A stretch of 64,000 nucleotides of DNA, taken from the NCBI GenBank assembly GCA_963792175.1, contig CAWBVG010000052.1, positions 1-64,000 of the forward strand, read 5' to 3'. The translations under genes and the position numbers were made by a program. The notes beneath the pieces were generated by a model. That model worked only from the letters and a program-made list of their open reading frames with translations, was not told where the DNA came from and did not search any database. Shown piece after piece: positions 9,436 to 19,912 of the stretch; positions within the stretch are counted from its first letter, which is position 1; each line of letters starts with the position of its first letter. Origin of the DNA: CAWBVG01 sp963792175 (GTDB lineage Bacteria; Acidobacteriota; Vicinamibacteria; Vicinamibacterales; CAVVIG01).

Positions 9436-11559
9436 CGTGGCGGGTGTTGCTGTTGACCGCGGCGGCGTCGATCGCATCGGCGTCGAGCCTTTCCGCGCAG
9501 CCGGTGATCACCGAACTGCAGCCGCGCGGAGCGCAGAAAGGCAAGCCCTTCACGCTGACGCTCGCCGGCAGGAATCTCGGCGAGGGCGTGAAGATTCGCT
9601 CGACGATGCCGGCGTCGTTCACGCTGCTGACTCCCGATCAGCCGGCGCCGGGGCAGGGCGGTCCGATGCAGGCCGAAGGTCGCTACGCGACGTTCCTGGT
9701 CGAGCCCACGGCGGATCTTGCCGTCGGCGTGTATCCGATACGGGTCGTGACGGGCGAGGGCATCTCGAATATCCAGCTGTTCACGGTCGGCACGTTTCCT
9801 GAGATCACCGAGGACGAATCGCGGCCTGGTGCTCCTCCCAACACCAATGACAAGCTGGAGGACGCGCAGCAGCTGCCGCCGCCGCCGTTCACGCTGAACG
9901 GCACGCTGCGCGGGCCCGAGCGCGACCTGTTCCGCTTGAGCGTCAAAGCCGGCGACAGGCGCGTGATCGAAGTGGAAGCGCGGCGGTCTGGATCGGCCGT
10001 CGATCCGCTGCTCGAGATTCTCGACGCCAACGGCAAGACGATCGCGGGCAGCGAAGACGCGCCGCTGCTCGGACTCGATGCCAGAGTCGAGGTCACCTTT
10101 CCGCGAGCCGGCGACTACTACGTCGTCGTGCGCGATTCCCGGTATTCCACCCAGACAGCCAATTTCTATCGTCTGAAGGTCGGTTCCTACTCGTATCCGC
10201 GCGAAGTGTTTCCACTGGGCGGAAGGCGCGGAGAACTGGTCGAGACGTCGCTCGGTTCGGAAACGATCAAGGTGGATCTGCGCCACGCCGGCTCGAACGT
10301 GCGTCAGGTGTTCGTGAACATCCCCGGCAGCCCCGCGCTTCCCGTGCCGTTCGCGGTGGGAGACGATCCGGAGCTCAACGCGCCGCCGAGTGACGTCGCG
10401 ATCAGCTCGCCCGTGACGATCAACGCGCGCCTGGCCAACGCGGGCCAGGTGGATCGTTACACGCTCCGCGTGCCGCCCGGCAGGGCCATGACATTTCGCG
10501 TCCAGGCTCGCGAGTTGGACACGTCGAAGCTCATGGCGGTCATCACGGTGCGCGACGAGAAGGGCCGCATCCTGGGACGATCGGGCGACGAGCCGCTGGC
10601 CGAGGATCTCTACAACGTCAACCAGAGCCGCACGGCAGGCGATCCGATCCTGCGCCTCACAGCACCCGAGGGTGTGAGTCAGGTCACCGTCACGGTCGAG
10701 GACCTGGCGCTGCGCGGCGGACCAGGCTACGCGTACCGCCTCAACGTCCAGCCGGTGGCGCAGGACTTCCGGGTGATCTTGAATTCGCCGTTCGTGAACG
10801 TGCCGGCGGATGGCTCCGTGGCGGTTCCCGTGACCGTGCAACGGCAGGGTGTCGAGGACGAAATCCAGCTGCGGGTCGCGAATCCGCCGAAGGGATTGCG
10901 AGTGGAAGGCGGCTACGTCGTGGCCGGTCTGCCCATCAAGGAGACACCGCAGAATCGCAACAGCAGGGGCGTGCTGATTCTCACGGCGGAGCCGGGCGCG
11001 TCTTTTGATTCGCTGGATTTGACCGTGGAGGGCGTGGCCAAGCTGGCTGATGGCTCGACGATCGTCCGCAAGGCCGAGGGGCCGGGGATGATCGTGAACG
11101 TCGCGGGCGCGAACGAGCAAGGCGCGGTCGACCGGCAACGCTCGCTCACCGCGCCGTGGTTGGGGCTCGAGCTGGTCACGGCACCGACGAAACCGCGCGC
11201 CGCGAAGCTCGAAGTGACGCATGCTCGATCGCACGCGCATGCCGGAGGGCGACCAGATCACGTTTCGCTGGAAGTGGACTCCACGGGACACGGGGCAGGC
11301 TCTGCCGAGAACCGTCAGCGCCGAAATGGTGGGATCCGCCGACGTGCGCCTGATTGACATGCAGGTGGATCCGAAGGACTCCACGACGGGGACCTTCATG
11401 ATGACCACGACCAAGCTCACACGGCCGTCCAAGTACGACGTGTACATCACGGGTCGAGTGAACATCGATCCGACCGAGCAGGAAGAGATCGTGTCGCGTC
11501 CGATCACCGTGCAGGTGGACGAGGTAGTGGGTAATGCTCAAACTGGTTCTCGCCCTTAG
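9432..11559 (+). CDS. Secreted protein with pre-peptidase C-terminal-like domains
   Basis: About 709 residues after one frame correction. The signal peptide ends SASSLSAQ. Next is an IPT/TIG-like Ig region (PVITELQPRGAQKGKPFTLT). A bacterial pre-peptidase C-terminal (PPC) domain follows (FTLNGTLRGPERDLFRLSVK ... GDYYVVVRDSRYS), and a second similar one (NAGQVDRYTLRVPPGRAMTF). The frame breaks once near 11215, after KLEVTHA, and resumes as LDRTRMPEGDQITFRWKW. It overlaps the upstream gene by four bases and the downstream gene by 26. It probably serves as the non-enzymatic adhesion or binding partner of the haem proteins in this operon. Confidence 0.85.
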
Positions 11560-13733
11560 CATCGGCGCGGGCGCTCTTGGTCTGGCCGCCGCGCCGCTGG
11601 TCGCGCAGTCAGGGCAGGGCGAGCCGCCCCGTGTGACGTTCCTGCGCGACGTCGCGCCGATTCTCAACAAAGTCGGCTGCACGGCCGGGACGTGTCATGG
11701 CGCGGCCAAGGGGAAGAATGGCTTCAAGCTCTCCCTGCGCGGATACGATCCGCAATTCGACTACGAATCGCTGCTCTACGACCTGGCGGGCCGCCGCTTC
11801 AACCGCGCCGATCCCGGCAAGAGCCTGATGCTCGCCAAACCGTCGCTCGAGGTCGCGCACGGCGGCGGCCGGCGGTTCGCGAAGGATTCCGACTATTACA
11901 AGACCATCTACGCCTGGATCGCGCAGGGCGTGCCATTCGGCGATCCGGCGAAGGAGAGCGTGGCGGAGCTGCGCACCGAACCCAAAGAAATCTTCATGAC
12001 CAGGCCGGGCGAGACCGCGGCGTTCAAGGTCGTGGTCCGTTACCAGGACGATCAGACGCGGGATGTGACACGCGAAACGACGATTGAATCGAACATGCCG
12101 GATGTGGCCTCGGTCGACTCCGACAAACCGCTCATCCGCGGCGAGCGCGTCGGAGAAGCGACGCTGCTGGTGCGCTATCAAGGCACGTTCGGTGCGATTC
12201 CGGTGACCGTCCTGAATCCCAAGCCGGGGTTCGTGTGGAAGCCGCTGCCGCAGCACAACTACATCGACCGCCTGGTCGACGCCAAGCTGGAACGGCTGAA
12301 GATTCAACCGTCGCCCGTGACGGACGATGCGACGTTGTTTCGCCGGTTGTCGCTCGATCTCACCGGACGGCTGCCTTCACCGGAAAGTGTGCGGGCGTTT
12401 CTGGACGATCCCGCGCCGTCACGCCTGCGACGCGCGAAGGCGATCGACAGGCTGATCGCCAGCCCGGAATACGTGGATCACTGGACGGTGAAGTGGGGCG
12501 ATCTGCTGCAATCCAGCCGCAAGTATCTCGGCGAGAAGGGCGCCTACGAATTCCAGCAGTGGATTCACGATGCGATCGCATCGAACCGGCCCTACGACAA
12601 GCTGGTGCGCGAGCTGCTGACCGCGCGCGGCAGCTCGTACGACAATCCAGCGGCGAATTATTTCCGCGTCACTCGCGAGCCCAAGCCGGCGATGGAGAAG
12701 ACCACGCAGGTGTTCCTCGGCGTCCGCATGGTGTGCGCGCAGTGCCACGATCATCCCTTCGAGCGCTGGACGCAGAATCAGTACTACCAGATGTCGGCGT
12801 TCTTCTCGGCGGTCGGCATCCGCGCCGGGTACGAAGTGGGCGAGGAGATCGTGTTCGATCAGCGCGCCGACTACGAGATGAAGCATCCCAAGGACGGACG
12901 CCTGCTGAAGCCGCAGTTCATGCTGGCTTCGGGCGCCGCTCCGGTGCCCGATGGTCCGCAGCGGCGCGATGCCCTGGCGGACTGGCTCACCTCCAGGGAG
13001 AATCCCTACTTTGCCAAGGCGATCGCCAACCGGATGTGGAGCTATTTCGTGGGCAAGGGCATCATCGATCCGGTGGACGACATCCGCGCCTCCAATCCAC
13101 CGTCGAATCCCGCCCTGCTGGACGCGCTGACGAAGGATTTCGTCGCCCACGGGTTCGATTTGCGCTACTCTGATGCGCACCATCGTCAACTCCCGCACGT
13201 ATCAGGCGTCGATCGTGACCAACGAGTGGAACGCCAACGACCGCGACAACTTCTCGCATGCCATTCCGCGGCGTCTCTCCGCGGAGGAGCTCATGGACGG
13301 CGTGTCCTCGGCGGCCGGCGTCAGGGCGCGCTTTCCCGACGTTCCCGAGAACACGGCGGCCTCGCAGCTGGTCGACCCGCACATCGGCAGAGAAGGGTTT
13401 CTGGACGTGTTCGGACGCCCGCCGCGCGAGTCGTCCTGCGAGTGCGAGCGGCGCTCCGACTTCAGTCTGCCGCAGGCGCTGAATCTGGTGAATGGACGAA
13501 CGATTTCGGATGCCGTCGCGGATCCGAACGGGCGCGTGGCCAAGCTGGTGTTGAGCGGGAAGAGCGACGAGGTCGTGGTGAACGAGCTCTATCTGGCGGC
13601 GCTGGGCCGGCCGCCGGCTCCGGACGAACTCCTGCGCGGCATGACGTATCTGTCGAACGGGGCCAAAGGCGGTCGCGCCCAGGATCTCCTGTGGGCATTG
13701 CTCAACAGCAAGGCGTTTCTGTACATCTACTGA
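11534..13733 (+). CDS. DUF1549/DUF1553 (PSD1-type) cytochrome domain protein
   Basis: Exported multidomain protein of about 733 residues. After the signal peptide there is a haem-like CTAGTCH motif (C49-x4-C54-H55), characteristic of this family in place of CxxCH. An Ig-like domain follows (GETAAFKVVVRYQDDQTRDV). Then comes DUF1549 (LFRRLSLDLTGRLPSPE, YVDHWTVKWGDLLQSSRKYL) with the conserved CAQCHDHPFERWTQNQYY, and DUF1553 (WLTSRENPYFAKAIANRMW). One frame break lies near 13170, between FDLRYS and RTIVNSRTYQAS. The C-terminus has the expected RLSAEELMDGV and ALGRPPAPDELLRGM. It is usually paired with a DUF1501 protein, as here. The activity is not established. Confidence 0.9.
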
Positions 13734-13742
13734 GGGGACATC

Positions 13743-15197
13743 ATGCTGAATCTTCCCGGACATCGCGGCTGCAACTGCGACGGACCCACGCGGCGCGAGT
13801 TGCTGCGCATCGGCTCCATCGGGATGATGAGCCTGAGCCTTCCGCATTTCTTCTTCTGGCGCGCCCAGGCCAGTGCCGCAACCGCCGCCGGCAAGTACGC
13901 CGGCGCGCGCGGCTGGGAATCGGCCAAAAACGTCGTGATGATCTTCCTGCAGGGCGGGCCGTCGCATATCGACATCTGGGATCCCAAGCCCGATGCGCCG
14001 TCGAACATTCGCGGAGAGTTCAAGCCGATCAAGACCAGAATCCCCGGCACCTGGATCGGCGAGCACATGCCGATGATGGCGGAGCATCTGGACAAGGCGA
14101 CGTTGATTCGCTCGATGAGCTATACGCCCAACGGCCTGTTCAACCACACCGCGGCGATTTATCAGATGCTGACCGGCTACGCGCCCGACAAGGTGTCGCC
14201 ATCCGGCCAGCTCGAGCCGCCCTCTCCGGCCGACTTTCCGACGGCGGGGAGTCAAGTGTCGAAGTTGAAGCCGCCGACCGATCCGGTGCTGCCGTTCGTC
14301 GAGCTGCCGCGCCCGTTGCAGGAGTCGGGGATCATCGGCAAAGGCGGCAGCGCCGGGTTCCTCGGCAAGGCCTACGATCCGTATCGCATGTATCAGGATC
14401 CGGCCAAGGCGGTGAAGCTGGAGGATCTGTCGCTGCGCAAGGACATTCCGCCGGAGCGCTTGAAGGACCGCTTCGAACTGCTGAAGGGCGTCAACGAGTC
14501 GATGCCGGACCTGCAGAAAGCCTTGAACGACTACGCCGTCGACGAGTACTACGCCAAGGCCTACGATCTGGTGCTGTCGGGCAAGGCGCGCGACGCCATG
14601 GATCTGGAGAAGGAACCGCCCGCGATGCGCGAGCGGTACGGTCTGCACACGTTCGGGCAAAGTCTGCTGATGGCGCGCCGGCTGATCGAGGCGGGCACGA
14701 AGTTCGTGCAGGTGAACTGGCCGTCGGTGGCCAATGGCGATCCGGAGACCAGCGCCTGGGATACGCACGCGGCAAACTTCCGGCCCTTGAAGAACCTGCA
14801 TTGTCCGAAGCTGGATCGCGGCCTGTCGGCGCTGCTCGAAGACATGGACCAGCGCGGCCTGTTGAAGGAAACGCTGGTCGTCGCGGTCGGCGAATTCGGC
14901 CGCAGTCCGAGGTTGGGGGTGTCGACGTCGGGCAACTCCAATGCACCCGACGGCCGCGACCACTGGCCGTATTGCTACAGCGCGGTCGTGGCGGGAGCGG
15001 GCATCGCGCGCGGGGCGCAGTACGGTGAATCGGACGCGACCGCGTCTTCACCAAAGGAGAAGCCGGTGCACCCGGCGGACCTGCTCGCGACGGTGTATTT
15101 CGCGCTGGGCATCGACCCGGACATGGAGATCCGCAATCACCTGAATCAACCGCGCGAACTGGTGAAGGGCACGCCTGTCATGGGCCTGTGGTCGTAG
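13743..15197 (+). CDS. DUF1501 protein with Tat-like signal
   Basis: Intact, 484 residues. GAGGGG precedes the ATG. The N-terminus carries a twin-arginine-like signal (TRRELLRIGSIGMM). The body shows the DUF1501 sulfatase-like features MIFLQGGPSHIDIWDPKP, GEHMPMMAEHLDKATLIRS, NHTAAIYQMLTGY and VVAVGEFGRSPR with GRDHWP, which are metal-site-like residues of the alkaline-phosphatase superfamily. Such genes nearly always follow DUF1549/DUF1553 genes. The hydrolysed bond, if any, is unknown. It is the last gene of the four-gene operon starting at 8107; no clear terminator was seen after it. Confidence 0.92.
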   Translation: MLNLPGHRGCNCDGPTRRELLRIGSIGMMSLSLPHFFFWRAQASAATAAGKYAGARGWESAKNVVMIFLQGGPSHIDIWDPKPDAPSNIRGEFKPIKTRIPGTWIGEHMPMMAEHLDKATLIRSMSYTPNGLFNHTAAIYQMLTGYAPDKVSPSGQLEPPSPADFPTAGSQVSKLKPPTDPVLPFVELPRPLQESGIIGKGGSAGFLGKAYDPYRMYQDPAKAVKLEDLSLRKDIPPERLKDRFELLKGVNESMPDLQKALNDYAVDEYYAKAYDLVLSGKARDAMDLEKEPPAMRERYGLHTFGQSLLMARRLIEAGTKFVQVNWPSVANGDPETSAWDTHAANFRPLKNLHCPKLDRGLSALLEDMDQRGLLKETLVVAVGEFGRSPRLGVSTSGNSNAPDGRDHWPYCYSAVVAGAGIARGAQYGESDATASSPKEKPVHPADLLATVYFALGIDPDMEIRNHLNQPRELVKGTPVMGLWS

Positions 15198-15265
15198 CTG
15201 CGCATCAACAACGTAGACGTCGGCCGAGTCACAGATGGGGGCCGCCGCCAGAGGTTAGGCAGAGG

Positions 15266-15565
15266 TCACGCCCGATGCACGTAATAGAACAGATCTGATC
15301 CCCGCTTCGGAGCGTTCACCGTCACCTTCAATCGATACGTTTGGTGAAAAAGATTGCCTGCCCTGTCAGGATACTCAAAAGGAATGTTGACGTAGCCTTC
15401 ATCGTCAACTTCGAGCTTGTCGTAAATCCTTCGCACAATTTCAGGCGCAGCCCCATCGTCATACAGCGTCCCTTGTACGAGAAATCCATACTTCACGTCG
15501 TCAGGATGAATCTCGAGTTTTATTCTCGGGTCGAGGTCGAATCGAGGCGAGACGCGTATCGACAT
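15266..15565 (-). CDS. Small protein of unknown function
   Basis: Intact reading frame of 99 residues with no signal peptide or membrane segment. It is rich in charged and aromatic residues with alternating strand-like pattern (KLEVDDEGYVNIPFEYPDRA, FHQTYRLKVTVNAPKRGSDL), suggesting a small all-beta domain. I do not recognise it. It has the same strand and lower G+C as the G8 gene upstream, from which it is separated by 39 bases, so they may be co-transcribed. The start is uncertain: an earlier one could exist if the frame is broken in the AT-richer leader. Confidence 0.5.
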   Translation of the reverse strand: MSIRVSPRFDLDPRIKLEIHPDDVKYGFLVQGTLYDDGAAPEIVRRIYDKLEVDDEGYVNIPFEYPDRAGNLFHQTYRLKVTVNAPKRGSDLFYYVHRA

Positions 15566-15604
15566 AGGTCAGCTGTGACGTGATCTTGCCATCTCGACGC
15601 TCGG

Positions 15605-18036
15605 TCAGAACACGCCAGCCCGTACGTTCGCCGTTCTTGCCCTTGATGAGTCGATGGATGTTGCAGCAATCCGTTCCATATCCTTCATCAGCATTGGACT
15701 ACCCTGCTCTGCTCCCAATTGCAAACGATCCGTCCGCGCCAGCATCTTCTCTTCATCGGCCATTTCGGCGGGATGGAGCGCCGGTCCGCCCACGAGGCCA
15801 CCGATCCCCGCGATGTGAGTGGCATCATCGGGCGCGATGACGCCGCCAATCGCCAGACCGTATTCGCGTCGGATTTCGCCCGTCGTCTTGCCATCGAACT
15901 CCGGGATGCCGGAATCGCGAAACGGTATGGCGGTGGGAAGCTGGCCGGGGCGATAGAGGGCTTTTCCTGGAAACCGAGCGTCTCTGACAATCAACGGGTC
16001 TCGCTCGAACAGCATGGAAACATCGCCGTGAAACAGGTAACGGCCTTGTACAAAGTGGTAGTCCTCTCCGCCGTCGTGGTGCCGTGCGAATGTATTGTCC
16101 GCGAGGATCGTTTTGCGTCCGGGCTGATGCGGTGGATACATCAGGATATTGAATTTGTTGTCGAGCTTGCTTCTTGAAATGTAGGTGGTTCCTCTCGATG
16201 GGACCCAGACACCAGTGAAGAATCCGGCAACGTCTACGTTTTGAATGACCAGGTTCCTCGTGGTTCCTTCATTGGTGATGCCGATGTAGCCGTCGCAATG
16301 GCCTTCACCGCAGCCTGTTGGGTCGGACCCTCGAAGGATCGAATTGCGGATCACCGTGTTCACGCCGTACGTGATCGCGATGCCAGAGGATCGAATGTCC
16401 CAGAACACGCAGTCTTCCACGACGCTCTGAAGGTTGTGATCGAGATTTCGTTGGTGTGCCAAATCTCGAGTCCTCGCGCGGAGTTCGCCGCGATATTCCG
16501 GGAAAATCGGAATGGAATCGTTGTCGGCGTGACGTATGGCTCTGTTGCCAAGTCTCGAAGCGTGGGGTCGAGGTTTTCGCGGGGGAAGTTGGCGATGCGC
16601 GAGCCGCCCCGAAAAAAGACGTGCTGAGTTCCTGCAGCGGCTTCTACTGGCGCGGCGAAAATCACATACGCGGCCCGCGTGATGAAAAGCATAGTTGCCC
16701 TCCATGACGAGCGCAGGACTGTTGGACCAGAATCCGTGGCCGCCATGCCCGAAGTCGCCGATTCCCTCTTGTCTCCCTTCGATGTGCTCGCCCGATCCTC
16801 GGGAGAACACGGCGAGGTTGTGTCGAAATGCCCCAATCTCGCTGCCGTTTTCGGCAAAGAAATGCGAGCCATCGATCGCGAACGTGACATTGTCCTCGGC
16901 GACGACGTAGCCTCCGTGATTGACGAGGCCGTGCTTCGGGCTGTCGACAATCACGTTGCCGCTGAAGACGTGGGGTGACATCGTGCGCGATGCGCCCGAG
17001 ACGAGGTGAAAATGAACTGCATAGCGGCCAATCGGATTCTCGCCCGCCGACACCTCGTCCGTGTTCGTCAACGACGGTCAACGTGTGCGGCCGGGTTGCA
17101 GTTGTCCGTCCAAGACCACGGAAGGCGGCGCCGGAAATGTGCACAGGCTCATGGCTCATGACCATCACGTGTGCACGCTGATGCAAGGCACCGGTTTCGG
17201 TAGAAGCCAGAATCACATTGCGTGTGAGATTCCCGACCGGAACCTCGCCACCCACGCCGGTCGGTGGTACATGGTCGAATCTCAGCGGTGACGAGAGCCT
17301 GATCGTCGTCCCGTCATTCGGGATCGAGGCAATCTGGCGCTGCTCGTCCTCGGACCCTACGGCAGCCGCTGGAAAAAGAAGCTCGTCCGCCACTCTCCAT
17401 CCCGACGGCAGTGTTCGGAACGTGAGTTCGGAAACTCCCGGACGGAGAGGGTTCGACGGCATCGAAAATCCGGCTTTGGGTGCTCCGTAGATGTCCACGT
17501 GGCCGAGCGCAATCGATCCGCCCAGTTCATCAAAGCGATCCTGCCGTCGGACTGTCGCGGACCGCGGGGCGAACAAGAGTCTGACGGTCTTTTCCGGGTC
17601 CACGGTTCTGTCCGGCTCACCGATCGATAGTGTGCCGGCTCTGGCGACGAATACCGTCCTTGCCGACAATTGACTGTTATCAACTGCGGAGAAATGGAGC
17701 CGTCCGTCGACGCGAATCCAATCCAGCGCCGCCCCGCGATGTGGGCCGTGACGTTCACGGTCACGGTTTGCGGGATAACCACCCTGGCACCGGCGGTCGG
17801 AACCCCTGAAGACCAGTACCCGGATCCGACCAATTGCCGCTGCGAACTGCCACGTGAGAAGCCACGGACGCGTCCAGCAGCGCCAGAGCCGCCGAATGAT
17901 CGTGAGGATCGGTCGCGCCTGATCAGCCGTTCTGTTCGCGAAGCGATCGATACGAAAGGGTGTTTTGGACAGAGTCGCCAGTGACAGAGCTTGCCGCGGC
18001 GAACATCGCGACCAATGGCAATCGCATCCAATTCAT
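15605..18036 (-). CDS. G8-domain, right-handed beta-helix protein (CEMIP/PKHD1L1-like)
   Basis: Secreted protein of about 810 residues. The start at 18036 gives the signal peptide MNWMRLPLVAMFAAASSVTG. The G8 domain follows: SGNWSDPG, then VPTAGARVVIPQTVTVNVTA, DGRLHFSAVDNSQL, RAGTLSIGEP and GGSIALGHVDIYG. The beta-helix region has HVMVMSHEPVHISGAAFRGL, YAVHFHLVSGASRT, SGNVIVDSPKHGLVNHGGYV and HGFWSNSPALVMEGN. Frames break near 17930 (an apparent TGA), 17800, 17710, 17070 and 16670. The G8 family is known mainly from animal hyaluronan-binding or -degrading and polycystic-kidney proteins, with scattered bacterial members. A polysaccharide-binding or -cleaving role is inference. It lies in the low-G+C island. 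Confidence 0.75.
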
Positions 18037-18453
18037 AACGACTCCCGCGGCGCAGCCGTCCGACTGTAGGTCCTCGGTTTTCGAGTCAATCCCATTCGTC
18101 GTTGATTGTCAAGGCTCGGTGAATCGGCTTCTCGTAGTCTTCGTTCAACCCAGGCGCCTTGAACCGCGCGATTGTGTGCGGAGCAGTGCCACGACGCATC
18201 GAGAATCGGCGGCCGAGGCAGGTGTGCAGGCGGCAGCGCGTGGTGAGAAGGTGCCAGGTATTTGGGTCGACGGAACAAAATGAGGAAAATGGGCAAACGG
18301 TGATTTCCTGAACGAAGGGCGACCGCCATCGCCTATCATTTTGCGCCAAAACCTCCCGGAGCCGAAATTGATCGGTGTGAGCCAGGTCGTTCCGCACGTT
18401 CACGCTGCGCCCTGATTCGCATACCAGCGTCGAAAGGGTATGAGCGAGGCGAG
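18037..18453. other. Intergenic stretch without a supported gene
   Basis: Short open frames occur on both strands, but none shows a motif, a signal peptide or a convincing ribosome site. Base composition is mixed. A purine-rich patch near 18275-18300 (AAAATGAGGAAAATGGGC) is the only notable feature. It probably contains the promoter of the G8 gene on the minus strand. Confidence 0.5.
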
Positions 18454-18810
18454 ATGCGCTGGATAGTCGCTGGCGGCATCGCGCTCGCAGTCCTGGCCTG
18501 GGGTTGGTCGCTGCTCCTCGTCGGTTCGCGTACACCCCCGTCGCCCGATGATCCTCCCGAAGGGGAACCGCCCCCGTCCGACCGCGACGATCAAAGACGG
18601 GTTAGGTATTCAATCGTCATCCGTGACAAGCCTCCTGCCCGGCGATACTCTCTCACCGGATGCGACGGAAATCACTCAACGTCGCCTACAGACGGAGCGC
18701 TCACATGGCAGAAGCGAAGACCAGACCGACCAAACAGAGTGTCGCCGCCTTCATCAAAGGCGTTGACGAAGATCGCCGGAAGGATTGCGCGACGCTGGTG
18801 CGCATCATGA
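18454..18810 (+). CDS. Possible small membrane-anchored protein
   Basis: An open frame whose first 25 residues (MRWIVAGGIALAVLAWGWSL) form one membrane segment or signal anchor, followed by a proline- and acid-rich stretch (PPSPDDPPEGEPPPSDRDDQ). GAGGCGAG lies directly before the ATG. The last third overlaps the start of the DUF1801 gene in another frame, so the true end is unclear. No family is recognised. Confidence 0.25.
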   Translation: MRWIVAGGIALAVLAWGWSLLLVGSRTPPSPDDPPEGEPPPSDRDDQRRVRYSIVIRDKPPARRYSLTGCDGNHSTSPTDGALTWQKRRPDRPNRVSPPSSKALTKIAGRIARRWCAS

Positions 18811-19112
18811 AAGACGCGTCGGGCGCGCCCGCGACGATGTGGGGCACGAGCATCGTCGGGTTCGGGAGTTACGAGCTCAAGTACGCCAGCGGCCGCACCG
18901 CCGACTGGCCGATCATCGGGTTTTCTCCGCGCAAGCAGGATCTGACGCTCTACGTCGGGCGGGGAGTCGACGGCACGCTGCTCAAGGCGCTCGGCAAACA
19001 CAAGCTGTCCGGCGGGTGCCTGCACATCAAGCGTCTCGGCGACGTCGATCTCGGCGTGCTCGAGAAGGTCGTGTCGGCGTCTGTGAAGGAGACGAAGCGC
19101 CGGCATCGCTGA
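18705..19112 (+). CDS. DUF1801 (YdhG-like) domain protein
   Basis: Intact, 135 residues from the ATG at 18705, which has GGAG about nine bases upstream. Hallmarks of the DUF1801 fold are present: VAAFIKGVDEDRRKDCATLV, MWGTSIVGFGSYELKYASGR, PIIGFSPRKQDLTLYV and the terminal GGCLHIKRLGDVDLGVLEKV. The family is widespread, small and cytoplasmic, with no established biochemical role. It faces the minus-strand CHAT cluster; the two ends are 15 bases apart. Confidence 0.9.
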   Translation: MAEAKTRPTKQSVAAFIKGVDEDRRKDCATLVRIMKDASGAPATMWGTSIVGFGSYELKYASGRTADWPIIGFSPRKQDLTLYVGRGVDGTLLKALGKHKLSGGCLHIKRLGDVDLGVLEKVVSASVKETKRRHR

Positions 19113-19127
19113 CCGAAGTCTCGTTCA

Positions 19128-19901
19128 TCAGTTCTCGTTAGGTTGCTGGCTTTTCAGCAACCTGCAGTCCTGGACCTTGACGAAGACGACGCGTTGTCCG
19201 TCCCGGGAGAGCGCAGGCTGCACGCAATTGACGCCATCGCAGGCGCTGACATTCTGGGGCGGCGCGGCGCCGCGTTTGACGAACACGTCGATCCACTCGA
19301 TCGGCCGGGACAGTCCGGACTTCGTCTCCGTCTTCGTGTAGACGGTGGTGTCGCCATAGCTCCGGTCCTGCGCTCGAATCTGCGCGAGTAAACGACGGTG
19401 CGCCTCGTTAGAGGCGTCGAATGTCAGCGCGGTGACCGTGCCGTTCTGAAGCGACACCGCGGCCAGCGGCGAGTCCGACGGATCCGGCGCCTCGAGGAGC
19501 ACCACGACTTCCGAAGCATTCGCCGAATCCACGCCCACGAGTTTCGCGACGCCCATCGTCAGCGGCACGGGAGGGGCATTGCGGCCCGACACACCGAGTC
19601 GAACGATGGTGCTCCCTCGCAGCGCGAGCACCGTCGAGCCATTCGGCAGAAACACCGGCGAACGGTAGCCGCCGTCGGTCGTGAGCGCGCGCGCGTCACG
19701 GCGATCGATGCTCGCCATCCAGATATTCCCGACGGCGGCGTCGTCGGCCGGTCCCCGCATCTGGGAGGGTGCGGCGGTCAAGCCGGCGATCCGGAGCAAC
19801 TTGGTCAGCAGCGGCTCGCGTGGAGGGCGACGGTTTCGGCGGCTGTCCCGCCGTCAGGATCATCAGGATCAAGTGCGGTCATCACGCGCCGACGGTGCCA
19901 T
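19128..19901 (-). CDS. TolB-like beta-propeller protein
   Basis: Propeller-type protein of about 257 residues. The likely start is ATG at 19901, with CAGGGAG just before it and only 11 bases after the stop of the membrane-protein gene. From there the sequence reads MAPSARDDRT, then LILMILTAGQPPKPSPSTR, then REPLLTKLLRIAGLTAAPS, which needs two one-base corrections near 19870 and 19820. The body has WD40-like/TolB blades: GNIWMASIDRRDARALTTDG, YRSPVFLPNGSTVLALRGS and CVQPALSRDGQRVVFVKV. The hydrophobic start may be a signal anchor. Its place after the CHAT protease and membrane protein suggests a joint function. Confidence 0.65.
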
Positions 19902-19912
19902 CTCCCTGAATT

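Larger units (their letters stand above)
15198..18453 (+). other. Island of lower G+C
   Basis: Lines sampled by eye in this stretch are about half G+C (for example 15301-15420 and 16501-16560), against roughly two thirds in the operon just before. It holds a small gene and a G8/beta-helix gene, both on the minus strand. Acquisition by transfer is plausible. No transposase, integrase, tRNA or flanking direct repeat was found. Confidence 0.5.

Noticed and set aside
9297..11507. Open frame of over 700 codons on the minus strand opposite the PPC gene
   Set aside because: No domain or signal is visible and the sense strand has clear domains in frame.
13062..14963. Open frame of about 630 codons opposite the DUF1501 gene
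   Set aside because: Same reason: the plus strand holds the intact DUF1501 protein with known motifs.
17960..18283. Plus-strand frame of 107 codons opposite the G8 gene start
   Set aside because: No ribosome site, motif or signal; the first part is antisense to the G8 signal peptide.
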